This document shows, piece after piece, positions 1-6,518 of a stretch of 6,518 nucleotides of DNA. The notes under the pieces were generated by a model. It was not told where the DNA came from and did no database searches. It worked only from the letters and a program-made list of their open reading frames with translations. Made by a program: the position numbers and the translations under genes. The stretch comes from Coriobacteriaceae bacterium (GTDB lineage Bacteria > Actinomycetota > Coriobacteriia > Coriobacteriales > UMGS124): assembly GCA_019420325.1 (NCBI GenBank), contig JAHZHK010000076.1, forward strand, positions 7,105-13,622, read 5' to 3'. Numbering within the stretch: the stretch's first letter is position 1; every line of letters starts with the position of its first letter.

Positions 1-1
1 C

Positions 2-640
2 ACCGGCCGCGTCCCCGTGCTTGTGGGCGATGACGACCGCTACTTCCAGTCTCCTCACCAGGGCATGCCTGCCAAGGGCTACACCGATCTGTTCGATCAC
101 ATGCTCGACCATGCCAACATCGACGTCTTCCTCGATGTCGACGCGCGTGACATCGTGCGTGTCGAGAACGGCAAGATCATGGCGGGCGAAAAGGCCTATG
201 AGGGCCAGGTCGTCTACACCGGCCCGCTCGACGAGCTCTTCGGCCTCGACCTGGGCGCCTTGCCGTACCGCACCCTCGACCTCGACTTCGAGACCCTGCC
301 TGTCGACGAGTTCCAGCCCGTCTGCACGGTCAACTACACCACGAGCGAGGACTTTACGCGCATCACCGAGTTCAAGCACATGACGGGCCAGGTTGTGCCC
401 GGCAAGACCACCATCCTGCGCGAGTACTCCAAGGCCTACGAGCCCGGAAGCGGCCAGACGCCCTACTACGCCATTCTCGAGCCCCAGAACAAGGCGCTCT
501 ACGCCTCCTATCTGGAGCGTGTCGCTGGCGTTGCCAACTTCCACGCCGTTGGCCGTCTGGCCGAGTACCGCTACTATGACATGGACGCCGTCGTTGCCAG
601 CGCTCTCGCCCTCGCCGACAAGCTGGTCGCCGAGGCGTAA
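2..640 (+). CDS. glf: UDP-galactopyranose mutase, C-terminal part (5' end outside window)
   Basis: Flavoenzyme that interconverts UDP-galactopyranose and UDP-galactofuranose in the cytoplasm, supplying the galactofuranose donor for surface glycans. The frame is open from base 2, so the FAD-binding N-terminus and true start lie upstream; about 213 residues remain of a family usually near 370-390. Visible family signatures, in order: GRVPVLVGDDDRYFQ with the following QGMPAKGYT; YTGPLDELFG (from base 212) and LPYRTL; VNYT (from 329) followed by TRITEFKHM; then EYSKAYEPGSGQTPYYAIL; and near the end GRLAEYRYYDMD (from 551), the conserved stretch that closes the FAD site. The first GTG at base 17 is internal and not the real start. 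The glycosyltransferase 41 nt downstream on the same strand suggests a shared glycan operon. Family assignment is firm; which glycan receives the sugar cannot be told. Confidence 0.95.
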   Translation, partial: TGRVPVLVGDDDRYFQSPHQGMPAKGYTDLFDHMLDHANIDVFLDVDARDIVRVENGKIMAGEKAYEGQVVYTGPLDELFGLDLGALPYRTLDLDFETLPVDEFQPVCTVNYTTSEDFTRITEFKHMTGQVVPGKTTILREYSKAYEPGSGQTPYYAILEPQNKALYASYLERVAGVANFHAVGRLAEYRYYDMDAVVASALALADKLVAEA

Positions 641-666
641 TCGTCTAGGTGACGCACGTTTAGAAA

Positions 667-674
667 GAGAAGGT
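667..674 (+). promoter_or_regulatory. Ribosome binding site of the glycosyltransferase gene
   Basis: GAGAAGGT lies 7 nt before the GTG at 682. It supports this GTG as the start: the conserved N-terminal strand of the GT-A fold begins directly after it, and the next in-frame ATG would delete that strand. Confidence 0.6.
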
Positions 675-681
675 CCCTCCG

Positions 682-1716
682 GTGGAAAAGCTCGTCACGT
701 TTGCCATTCCCTGCTACAACTCGGCAGCCTATATGGACAAGTGCGTCCAGAGCATCATCGACGCCTGCGCGCCTGAGCAGGACTTCGAGATCATCATCGT
801 CGACGACGGCTCCCAGAAAGACGACACGCCCGCGAAGGCCGATGCCTGGCAGGCCAAGTGCCCCGGTATCGTGCGTGCCGTGCACCAGGAGAACGGCGGC
901 CACGGTGCCGCGGTGCTCGCCGGCCTTGCCGCTGCACAGGGCATGTACTACAAGGTCGTCGACTCCGACGACTGGGTTGACCGCGACGCTGTGCAGACGT
1001 TGCTCGCCGATGTGCGCTCCCTCGTTGCCAAAGGCGAGATCGTCGACCTGTTCATTTCGAACTACGTCTACGAGCATGTGGAAGACAACACGCAGAAGTC
1101 CGTGGGCTACCGCAGCGTGCTTCCCGAGGGCCGTGTCTTTACCTGGGACGAGATGGGCAAGTTCCGCATCGACCAGAACCTGCTCATGCACTCGCTGCTC
1201 TACCGCACGGAGGTGCTGCGCGACGGTGGCGTGCCGCTGCCGAGCCACACCTTCTATGTGGACAACATCTTCGCCTATGTGCCGCTGCCGCGTTGCAAGA
1301 AGCTCTTCTATCGCGACGTGGACCTCTACCGCTACTTCATCGGTCGTCAGGACCAGAGCGTCAACGAGAAGGTCATGGTTTCGCGCTATCGTCAGCAGCT
1401 GCGCATCTCAAAGATCATGTTCGAGGCCCTGCACCTCTATGACGAGGTGGAGAGCCAGCCGCTGCGCGCCTACATGCTCAACTACCTCACGATGATGATG
1501 GCCATTTCCTCGCTGTTCGGCCACATGTCTGACGAGCCTGAGTCTGACCAGCTGGTCGACGAGCTGTGGCGTGACCTGAAGGCGTTCGACGAGCGCATGT
1601 ACAACCATGCCCGCCACAACTTCCTTGGCGTGGGCACGAACCTTCCCGGCAAGGTGGGCAAGCGCCTCACGGCCGCCCTCTACCGCACCGCAAGGAAGAT
1701 TTTTAAGTTCAACTAA
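682..1716 (+). CDS. Family 2 glycosyltransferase
   Basis: Inverting GT-A-fold transferase that moves a sugar from a nucleotide-sugar donor to a glycan acceptor, probably at the cytoplasmic face of the membrane. The 344-residue protein opens with VTFAIPCYNSAAYMDKCVQSI (residues 5-25), the usual GT2 nucleotide-binding start. It continues with IIIVDDGS (37-44), NGGHGAA (71-77), and the metal-binding DxD site VVDSDDW (92-98, aspartates 94 and 96). FYVDN (191-195) and GRQDQSVN (221-228) fall where GT2 proteins of this type have acceptor-side and C-terminal motifs. The C-terminal third is helical-looking and ends in a basic stretch (TAALYRTARKIFKFN), which could sit against the membrane; I see no clear transmembrane segment. 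The start is GTG. Its position just behind glf suggests it acts in the same surface-polysaccharide pathway, possibly as a galactofuranosyltransferase, but donor and acceptor are inferred only from context. Confidence 0.9.
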   Translation: MEKLVTFAIPCYNSAAYMDKCVQSIIDACAPEQDFEIIIVDDGSQKDDTPAKADAWQAKCPGIVRAVHQENGGHGAAVLAGLAAAQGMYYKVVDSDDWVDRDAVQTLLADVRSLVAKGEIVDLFISNYVYEHVEDNTQKSVGYRSVLPEGRVFTWDEMGKFRIDQNLLMHSLLYRTEVLRDGGVPLPSHTFYVDNIFAYVPLPRCKKLFYRDVDLYRYFIGRQDQSVNEKVMVSRYRQQLRISKIMFEALHLYDEVESQPLRAYMLNYLTMMMAISSLFGHMSDEPESDQLVDELWRDLKAFDERMYNHARHNFLGVGTNLPGKVGKRLTAALYRTARKIFKFN

Positions 1717-1745
1717 ACCTTTAGGTTGTATGCACATCAATAAAG

Positions 1746-1795
1746 AAGGCCGCCTGCCTCGTCTGATTCGTTCTCAGCGAGGCGGGCGGCCTTTT
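1746..1795. terminator. Bidirectional intrinsic terminator between convergent genes
   Basis: Bases 1746-1761 pair with 1778-1793 as a 16-bp stem with a single G-U wobble (T1755 with G1784). After a one-base bulge (T1762) the stem can continue with CTGA (1763-1766) against TCAG (1774-1777), leaving a 7-nt loop. On the + strand the stem runs into TTTT (1792-1795). On the - strand it is followed by TTCTTTATT (1747-1739), also U-rich. It lies 29 nt after the glycosyltransferase stop and 25 nt after the maf stop, so it plausibly ends both transcripts. Confidence 0.88.
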
Positions 1796-1818
1796 CGTGC
1801 GCGCTGTTGCAGGGCGTG

Positions 1819-2376
1819 CTATGCCTTGAGGGCACGCAGCTCGCGGTAGAGCCGTGAAATGGGCAGCCCCATCACCGTGTAGAAGTCGCCTTCGATGCCA
1901 CGCACAAGCAGGCGGCCCTTGCCCTGGATGCCGTAGGCGCCTGCCTTGTCCATGGGCTCGCCAGTGGCGACGTAGGTGTCGATCTCATCGTCGTCGAGAT
2001 CCCAGAACGTGACACGGGCCGTTTCGGAAAAGCCGAGTACTTCGCAGCCGTCGCAAAGCACAGAGACACCGGTCGTGACCTCGTGCGTCTTGCCTGAGAG
2101 CTCGCGCAGCATCTGACGTGCCTCATCGGCGTCGGCGGGCTTTCCAAGCACGCGCTCGCCAAGGATGACAACGGTGTCCGAGCCGATGACGAGCTCGCCA
2201 GGGCGAGCATTTGGACTAACTGAAAGTGCCTTGTGCCAGGCGAGCGCGTGGGGAAGCTCATGTGGGTCGCGCACGTGCACGCTTGACTCGTCGAAGTCGC
2301 TTGTGCAGCAGGTGAAGTTGAAGCCCGCCTCTTCCATCAGTTCACGGCGACGCGGCGATTTTGATGCAAGAATCAT
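1819..2376 (-). CDS. maf: Maf-family nucleoside triphosphate pyrophosphatase (dTTP/UTP type)
   Basis: House-cleaning enzyme that hydrolyses non-canonical or excess nucleoside triphosphates to the monophosphate and pyrophosphate; Maf proteins have also been linked to arrest of cell division. The 185-residue length is typical. Motifs: LASKSPRRRELM (residues 3-14), the N-terminal phosphate-binding loop; GSDTVV (65-70) with the presumed catalytic aspartate 67; LGKP (77-80); SGKTHEVTTG (94-103); and YVATGEPMDKAGAYGIQGKG (135-154), characteristic of the YhdE-like dTTP/UTP branch as opposed to the YceF-like branch. The ATG at 2376 is the natural start because the family begins with this exact loop. 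The gene follows the RNA methyltransferase gene by 14 nt with only a weak Shine-Dalgarno match, so translation may depend on coupling. Substrate preference is inferred from motif similarity. Confidence 0.95.
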   Translation of the reverse strand: MILASKSPRRRELMEEAGFNFTCCTSDFDESSVHVRDPHELPHALAWHKALSVSPNARPGELVIGSDTVVILGERVLGKPADADEARQMLRELSGKTHEVTTGVSVLCDGCEVLGFSETARVTFWDLDDDEIDTYVATGEPMDKAGAYGIQGKGRLLVRGIEGDFYTVMGLPISRLYRELRALKA

Positions 2377-2390
2377 GCTCGGCCTGGTTT

Positions 2391-3716
2391 CTAGCGACGG
2401 CGCAGGATGGTGACGTTCTCGACATGGAACGTCTGGGGGAAAAGATCGACCGGCGTGATCGAGACGATGTCGAACGTCTCAAGTTCGCGGAAGATGGCCA
2501 GGTCGCGGGCGAGCGTGGCCGGGTCGCACGAGACGTAGGCGACGGCGCGTGCGGGGCTTTCGCAGACAGCTTCGATGACCGAGCGCTCCAGGCCTGCGCG
2601 GGGCGGGTCGACGACGATGGCGTCGGCATCCTCCAGGCAGTCGAGCTGACGCGCCGCATCGTCGCCGATGGCCTCAACCATGTCAGCGAGCCCGGCATGC
2701 TCGAGGTTCTGCTTGAGGTCGCGCACTGCAGGCCCGTAGCTCTCGATGGCGATGACGCCGCCCTGCGCGGCACGCGCCAGGGGCAAGGTGAAGGTGCCTG
2801 CGCCGCAGTATAGGTCGCAGGCGACCTCGTCGCCCTCAATGGCGAGGCCTTCGAGCACAAGTTCGATGAGCTTTTCGGCACCGGCGGTGTTTACCTGGAA
2901 GAACGACGGGGCGGAAAGGCTCATGGTCTGCCCGGCCAGGCGCTCCTCCCAGCGGCCGCGGCCGCTCAGACACTCGATGCCGGCGATCTTGCGGGCGCCG
3001 CCCTTCTCCTTGGTCATGACGCGCGCGATGGAAGTGGGCTTGGCTGCGTCGGTGATGACCTTGGCAATCTCGGCGCGCGGGAAGGCGGCCGGGTCGGTCC
3101 ACAGGGCAACCTCCACTTGGCGAGTGCGCTCGCTCACGCGAATGCCCACGCGCTCGAGACCCAAATCGCGGGAGCCTCCGAAGAAGTTGAGCGCGCCGGC
3201 AACCGACTTGACCAGCTTCTGGGAATCCTTAGCCATGAGCGGGCACTTGTCCACGGCGATGACCTGGTTTGCGTCGAATTTGGAGTGCATGCCCAAGCGC
3301 ATGCGGCCGTCCTGTTTGACGCAGGCAAGCTCTACCTTGTTGCGGTAGCCCCAGTCGGGGCCCACCTCGACGACCTGACCTACATGCTCCTGCGTCCAGG
3401 CATCGTCAAACTTGCCGATGCGCACGAGGGCGTCGACGACGTTCTTCCGCTTTGCCTGGCGCTGCGCCGCGATTGAGACCTCGGCCCAGGGGCAGCCGCC
3501 GCAGATGGCAGAGTAGGGGCACTTTGAGGCGACGCGGTCGGCCGAGGCCTCTACAACCGAGGTCACACGGGCCTTGGAGAACGTCTTGCCGTCGCTTGTG
3601 ATCTCGGCTTCCACCACATCGCCCGGAACGCCTCCCGAAACGAACACGGTCTTGCCCTCTGCGGTGCGCGCCACCGCGTCTGCGCCGTAGCACAAGGTAT
3701 CGATCTTGAGTTGCAT
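2391..3716 (-). CDS. TrmA/RlmD-family 23S rRNA or tRNA (uracil-5-)-methyltransferase
   Basis: S-adenosylmethionine-dependent enzyme that makes 5-methyluridine in rRNA or tRNA. From the ATG at 3716 it is 441 residues. The N-terminus (about 1-57, MQLKIDTLCYGADAVAR) reads as a TRAM RNA-binding domain. Cysteines 66, 72, 75 (CPYSAICGGC) and 158 (DKCPL) match the four iron-sulfur ligands of RlmD-type enzymes. The methyltransferase domain shows SFFQVN (271-276), DLYCGAGTFTLPLA (301-314), VVDPPRAGL (368-376), the nucleophile region YVSCDPATLARD (394-405, catalytic Cys397) and the general-base motif FHVEN with Glu433. All catalytic residues are present. The open frame extends upstream to an ATG at 3743 and a TTG at 3797, but the added residues are unlike the family, so I prefer 3716. 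Second-last gene of the - strand run, after ppk1 and before maf. Sequence alone does not decide between U747/U1939-type rRNA sites and tRNA U54. Confidence 0.93.
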   Translation of the reverse strand: MQLKIDTLCYGADAVARTAEGKTVFVSGGVPGDVVEAEITSDGKTFSKARVTSVVEASADRVASKCPYSAICGGCPWAEVSIAAQRQAKRKNVVDALVRIGKFDDAWTQEHVGQVVEVGPDWGYRNKVELACVKQDGRMRLGMHSKFDANQVIAVDKCPLMAKDSQKLVKSVAGALNFFGGSRDLGLERVGIRVSERTRQVEVALWTDPAAFPRAEIAKVITDAAKPTSIARVMTKEKGGARKIAGIECLSGRGRWEERLAGQTMSLSAPSFFQVNTAGAEKLIELVLEGLAIEGDEVACDLYCGAGTFTLPLARAAQGGVIAIESYGPAVRDLKQNLEHAGLADMVEAIGDDAARQLDCLEDADAIVVDPPRAGLERSVIEAVCESPARAVAYVSCDPATLARDLAIFRELETFDIVSITPVDLFPQTFHVENVTILRRR

Positions 3717-3771
3717 GTTTGCCCCGCTCAAAGGTTGCGCCATTGCCTGAATCAGCTCGGTGCATATCGCA

Positions 3772-3815
3772 GCGGCGGCGCGCGCCCTCGAGTTCAAGTT
3801 TACGTGCGCCGCCGC
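3772..3815 (-). repeat. Perfect inverted repeat between ppk1 and the methyltransferase gene
   Basis: GCGGCGGCGC (3772-3781) is exactly complementary to GCGCCGCCGC (3806-3815), with a 24-nt spacer. In the - strand transcript this forms a 10-bp all-GC stem about 20 nt after the ppk1 stop and about 55 nt before the methyltransferase ATG at 3716. No T-run follows on either strand, so it is not a standard intrinsic terminator. It could slow RNA decay, partly attenuate read-through, or simply reflect high GC content. Confidence 0.5.
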
Positions 3816-3834
3816 AACAGGTTCAGACTATGGT

Positions 3835-6360
3835 CTATTTCGTTGCTGACTTGCCGAATAGTACCCTAATGCCAGCCTTGATGAGAGCCCAACCAGTCGC
3901 TTTGCGGCCTTTCTGCTTAACCATCAGCTCAAGGGAGGCCATGGGGTCGCGCTCCTCGGCCGGTTTCTGGTCGATGGGCTTCGCATCCACCTCCATGGGC
4001 TGGGCTGCCGCGTCCTTCTGTGCTGCCTCGGCAGGCTTTTCCTCGGCCTTTTCCGCCTTGGGGGCCGGCTGCTGCGTGGCTTGTGCGTCTGCGTCCGCTG
4101 CCTGGGGCTTCTGTGTCGCTTCCTTCTCGGCTGCGGGTTCTTCGGCCTGCTTGGGCTCGTGGTCCTGAGGCTGCCCGCTGGGGATGGCACGGCTGCGTGC
4201 CCGCTTGGCCTGCTCGGCGCGCTCGGCCGTGGCCTTCTGAGACTCCTCGATTGCACGAGCTGCGAAGAACTCCTGGGCGCACACGAGCTCCTCGCCGGCG
4301 CACACGGGCACATGGGCGTGCTTGCCGTCGGGAGTGAGGATGCGCGCCTTGGTGTTGTCGTGCATCTGCACGTCGATGTCGGCGGCAACGCGGCGGCGCA
4401 GCTCGGGGTCGAGCAGCGGGTAGGCGATCTCCACGCGGTGTTCGGTGTTGCGCGTCATCATATCGGCCGAGCTCAGATATATGATGTCCTTGTCGACGCC
4501 GAACATGTACACGCGGGCATGCTCGAGCCAGCGGCCCACGATGCAGCGAACGGTGACGTTTTCCGTCTTGCCGGGCACGCCGGGCAGCAGGCACGAGATG
4601 CCGCGCACGATGAGGTCGACCTTCACGCCTACGCAGCTTGCCTCGGAGATCTTGTCGATGACCTCGCGGTCGGTGATGGAGTTCATCTTGAACCAGATGT
4701 GCGCCTCTTCGCCCGCGCGCGCCTTGGCGATCTCGCGGTCGATGCCGCGCATGATGAGGGGCTTGAGGCCCACGGGGGCAACTCCCAGGTAGGAGTACTG
4801 GCCGTTGAGGTTGCCGATCTGCATGTTGCGGAAGAACCTGTTGGCGTCCTCGCCGATGCGCGGGTCAGCCGTCATGTAGGAGTAGTCGGCGTAGAGGGCG
4901 GCGGTCTTCTCGTTGTAATTACCGGTACCCAGCTGCGTGATGCGCGTGACCTCGCCGGCGCGGCGATAGGTGATCTGGCAGATCTTGGAGTGAACCTTGA
5001 AGCCTGCCGAGCCGTACAGCACGGTGCAGCCGGCGTCCTCGAGGCGCTCTGCCCACTCGATGTTGTTCTCCTCGTCGAAGCGGGCGCGCAGTTCCATGAC
5101 GACGGTCACGTCGATGCCGTTTTCAGCTGCGGTGATGAGCGACTCGCAGAGCCTCGACTTCTTTGCCACGCGGTACAGCGTGATCTTAATCTGCACGACG
5201 TCGGGGTCGTTGGCCGACTCGCGCAGCAGGCGCAGGAACGGCTCCATCGACTCGTAGGGGTAGGAGAGCAGGATGTCGTGGTCCTCGATCTGGGTGTGCA
5301 TGGGCACGCTGGGGTCGACGCAGCCGGGGGCCTGCGGGGTGAATTTGGGATAGGCGAGCTCGCTCACGAGGCTCTGCGAGATCTTGCCCTCCAAGGAGAA
5401 GGCGAAATCGGCCATGCGCAGCGGGCTTGCGACGTAGAACACCTGGCGTTCACCCAGTTCAAGAGCTTTGCGCATGAATTTAACGAGCGGCTTGGAGAAC
5501 TTGCCCTGCACTTCCAGGCGAACGGGGTTGAGGCGCAGGCGCTGCTTGAGCACGCGCTTGATGTGCTGGCGGTAGTCGTCTTCCAGGTCGAACGATCCCT
5601 CGTCGGGGTCGATGTCGGCGTTGCGTGTGACCCTGATGACCGCGCGCTCTGAGGTGTGGAAGTCGACGAAGAGCCTGTCGGCAAACGCGAGGATGACGTC
5701 TTCAAGCAGGGTGTAGCGCAGCGTGTGCACGTCGTGCTTGATCTGGACGAAGCGGCCCAACGTCGAGGGGACCTCGACGATGCCGAGAAGTCCCGCCTCC
5801 GTGGCGCTGGCCAGGTTGAAGACGACGTAGAGCGTGTCGTTGTGCAGGTTGGGGAAGGGGTGGCGCGGGTTTACGATCTGGGGCGAGACCACGGGCAGCA
5901 CCTCGGAGACAAAGAGCTGCTCCATGGCCTTCTTGTCTTCGGGGGTGTAGTCTCGCCATTGCACGCGCACGATGCCGTGGGACGCGAGCTCGTCCTCGAG
6001 CTCGCGGGTGACCTTGTCGTGACGTGCGATGTAGTCGGGCAGCACCTCGTAGACGCTCGCAAGCTGCTCGCCGGGCGTCTGGTTCGACTTGTTGTCCACG
6101 GGCTGGAACTCAAGGCTTGCCAGCTCGGAGAGGCTGCCCAGGCGAATCATCACGAACTCGTCGAGGTTGCTCTCAAAGATGGAGGTCATCTTGAAGCGCT
6201 CGAGCAGGGGTACGGACGGGTCGGCGGCCTCTTCGAGCACGCGCTCGTCGAACTGCAGCCACGATAGCTCGCGGTTTTGCGTGTAAGAGAAGTCGAGTCC
6301 GGACTTGCCGGCTGCAGGGCGTACCTGTTTGGGTTTGCCGTGCTCTTTGGCGGTGGACAT
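3835..6360 (-). CDS. ppk1: Polyphosphate kinase (Ppk1) with long C-terminal extension
   Basis: Reversibly polymerises the gamma-phosphate of ATP into long-chain inorganic polyphosphate through a phosphohistidine intermediate; typically membrane-associated. The 841 residues exceed the usual roughly 690-740. Domain order: N-terminal domain with NRELSWLQFDERVLEEA (29-45) and ESNLDEFVMIR (63-73); head domain with NPRHPFPNLHND (164-175); then two phospholipase-D-like catalytic domains. KVHSK carries His457 and LEHARVY carries His614; these correspond to E. coli His435 and His592, both displaced by 22, which supports intact spacing. Also present are IKITLYRV (391-398), GTGNYNEKTA (478-487) and SSADMMTRN (630-638). 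The recognisable family sequence ends near residue 702. Residues 703-804 are Ala/Glu/Lys/Gln/Pro-rich low complexity, and 805-841 form a compact basic tail. The ATG at 6360 has a strong ribosome site that overlaps the upstream ppx stop, so the two genes are co-translated. Confidence 0.97.
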   Translation of the reverse strand: MSTAKEHGKPKQVRPAAGKSGLDFSYTQNRELSWLQFDERVLEEAADPSVPLLERFKMTSIFESNLDEFVMIRLGSLSELASLEFQPVDNKSNQTPGEQLASVYEVLPDYIARHDKVTRELEDELASHGIVRVQWRDYTPEDKKAMEQLFVSEVLPVVSPQIVNPRHPFPNLHNDTLYVVFNLASATEAGLLGIVEVPSTLGRFVQIKHDVHTLRYTLLEDVILAFADRLFVDFHTSERAVIRVTRNADIDPDEGSFDLEDDYRQHIKRVLKQRLRLNPVRLEVQGKFSKPLVKFMRKALELGERQVFYVASPLRMADFAFSLEGKISQSLVSELAYPKFTPQAPGCVDPSVPMHTQIEDHDILLSYPYESMEPFLRLLRESANDPDVVQIKITLYRVAKKSRLCESLITAAENGIDVTVVMELRARFDEENNIEWAERLEDAGCTVLYGSAGFKVHSKICQITYRRAGEVTRITQLGTGNYNEKTAALYADYSYMTADPRIGEDANRFFRNMQIGNLNGQYSYLGVAPVGLKPLIMRGIDREIAKARAGEEAHIWFKMNSITDREVIDKISEASCVGVKVDLIVRGISCLLPGVPGKTENVTVRCIVGRWLEHARVYMFGVDKDIIYLSSADMMTRNTEHRVEIAYPLLDPELRRRVAADIDVQMHDNTKARILTPDGKHAHVPVCAGEELVCAQEFFAARAIEESQKATAERAEQAKRARSRAIPSGQPQDHEPKQAEEPAAEKEATQKPQAADADAQATQQPAPKAEKAEEKPAEAAQKDAAAQPMEVDAKPIDQKPAEERDPMASLELMVKQKGRKATGWALIKAGIRVLFGKSATK

Positions 6361-6364
6361 CGTC

Positions 6365-6518
6365 TTACCTCCTGGTATCGGTGGGGTTGTTGTTCATTTG
6401 AGTGTCTATACCCAAAACGCGCTCCATGAGATAGCCTTCGCGGATGCCCGAGTCATGCACGACGAGGCGCTGGACCCCGAAGTTGTCGGCGACGGTCTGG
6501 ATGGCGAGCAGTCCCGGG
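6365..6518 (-). CDS. ppx: Ppx/GppA-family exopolyphosphatase, C-terminal end (5' part outside window)
   Basis: Only about 50 C-terminal residues are inside the window; the frame is open to the right edge and ends at TAA (6367-6365). The visible protein reads PGLLAIQTVADNFGVQRLVV, then HDSGIREGYLMERVLG, then a short polar tail. The (S/H)DSGIREG(Y/I)L motif following a hydrophobic strand is the hallmark of the end of the ASKHA-fold phosphatase core in Ppx/GppA proteins. These remove terminal phosphates from polyphosphate, or hydrolyse pppGpp. The stop lies 4 nt before the ppk1 ATG, giving a ppx-ppk1 operon with opposing activities. Because the protein stops soon after this motif, it appears to be the short form without the extra C-terminal HD-like domain of E. 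coli Ppx. The split between exopolyphosphatase and pppGpp hydrolase cannot be made from this fragment. Confidence 0.85.
   Translation of the reverse strand, partial: PGLLAIQTVADNFGVQRLVVHDSGIREGYLMERVLGIDTQMNNNPTDTRR
6367..6373 (-). promoter_or_regulatory. ppk1 ribosome binding site overlapping the ppx stop codon
   Basis: On the - strand AGGAGGT (6373-6367) lies 6 nt before the ppk1 ATG at 6360, an essentially ideal Shine-Dalgarno sequence and spacing. Its last base is the first base of the ppx TAA stop, so a ribosome ending ppx sits on the ppk1 initiation site. This indicates translational coupling and confirms the ppk1 start. Confidence 0.85.

Noticed and set aside
574..1248. 224-codon open frame on the - strand over the glf end and the glycosyltransferase gene
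   Set aside because: It runs against two well-supported genes, crosses their junction and shows no family features.
701..1495. 264-codon frame overlapping the glycosyltransferase in another + strand register
   Set aside because: The product is almost wholly Ser/Thr/Arg/Ala/Cys, the signature of an out-of-frame reading of GC-rich coding DNA.
1716..1727. Small palindrome (AACCT-TT-AGGTT) at the glycosyltransferase stop codon
   Set aside because: Only 5 bp with a 2-nt loop and no U-tract; too weak to call a regulatory element beside the strong terminator that follows.
3717..3834. Possible promoter in the ppk1-methyltransferase gap
   Set aside because: TTGAAC and GATATG resemble -35 and -10 boxes on the - strand but are about 23 nt apart, too far for a standard promoter.
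3952..4254. Low-complexity region of ppk1 considered as a tandem repeat or a frameshift artefact
   Set aside because: No repeat unit recurs exactly, and the frame continues uninterrupted into an ordered basic tail before the stop, so it reads as a genuine linker.
4081..5652. 523-codon open frame on the + strand, antisense to ppk1
   Set aside because: The opposite frame is a complete, motif-rich Ppk1. In GC-rich genes the antisense frame commonly stays open, and the predicted protein is a Val/Asp/His/Gly/Leu-rich mixture with no recognisable motif or ribosome site.
5656..6267. 203-codon open frame on the + strand, antisense to the ppk1 5' region
   Set aside because: Same antisense register and same compositional character as the longer frame; it is a codon-usage shadow of ppk1.

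Overview
This window looks like ordinary housekeeping and surface-glycan chromosome from a GC-rich bacterium. The gene families, the GC-biased third codon positions and the ppx-ppk1 arrangement fit an actinobacterium. Coriobacteriia (Collinsella/Olsenella-like) is my best guess, but it rests on general resemblance and not on a marker gene.

The layout is two convergent transcription units. The left part, on the + strand, carries the 3' end of a UDP-galactopyranose mutase gene (glf), followed after 41 nt by a complete family 2 glycosyltransferase gene. Together they suggest the edge of a galactofuranose-containing cell-surface glycan locus. The unit ends at a strong hairpin with U-rich flanks on both sides, placed so that it can terminate transcription from both directions.

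The right part, on the - strand and read from the right edge leftwards, has four genes. First is the 3' end of a Ppx/GppA-family exopolyphosphatase gene. Next is a complete polyphosphate kinase gene (ppk1), whose ribosome binding site overlaps the ppx stop codon. Then come a TrmA/RlmD-family RNA uracil-C5 methyltransferase gene and a maf-type nucleotide pyrophosphatase gene. Ppx degrades and Ppk1 makes polyphosphate, so the coupled pair forms a synthesis/degradation module. The methyltransferase and Maf concern RNA modification and nucleotide-pool cleaning, and are probably operon passengers with no direct role in polyphosphate metabolism.

I found no CRISPR array, insertion sequence, tRNA, rRNA or toxin-antitoxin or defence-type gene, and no convincing undescribed system. 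The most unusual item is a long low-complexity C-terminal extension on Ppk1 that ends in a compact basic tail. The long open frames antisense to ppk1 are best explained as shadows of its GC-rich codon pattern.
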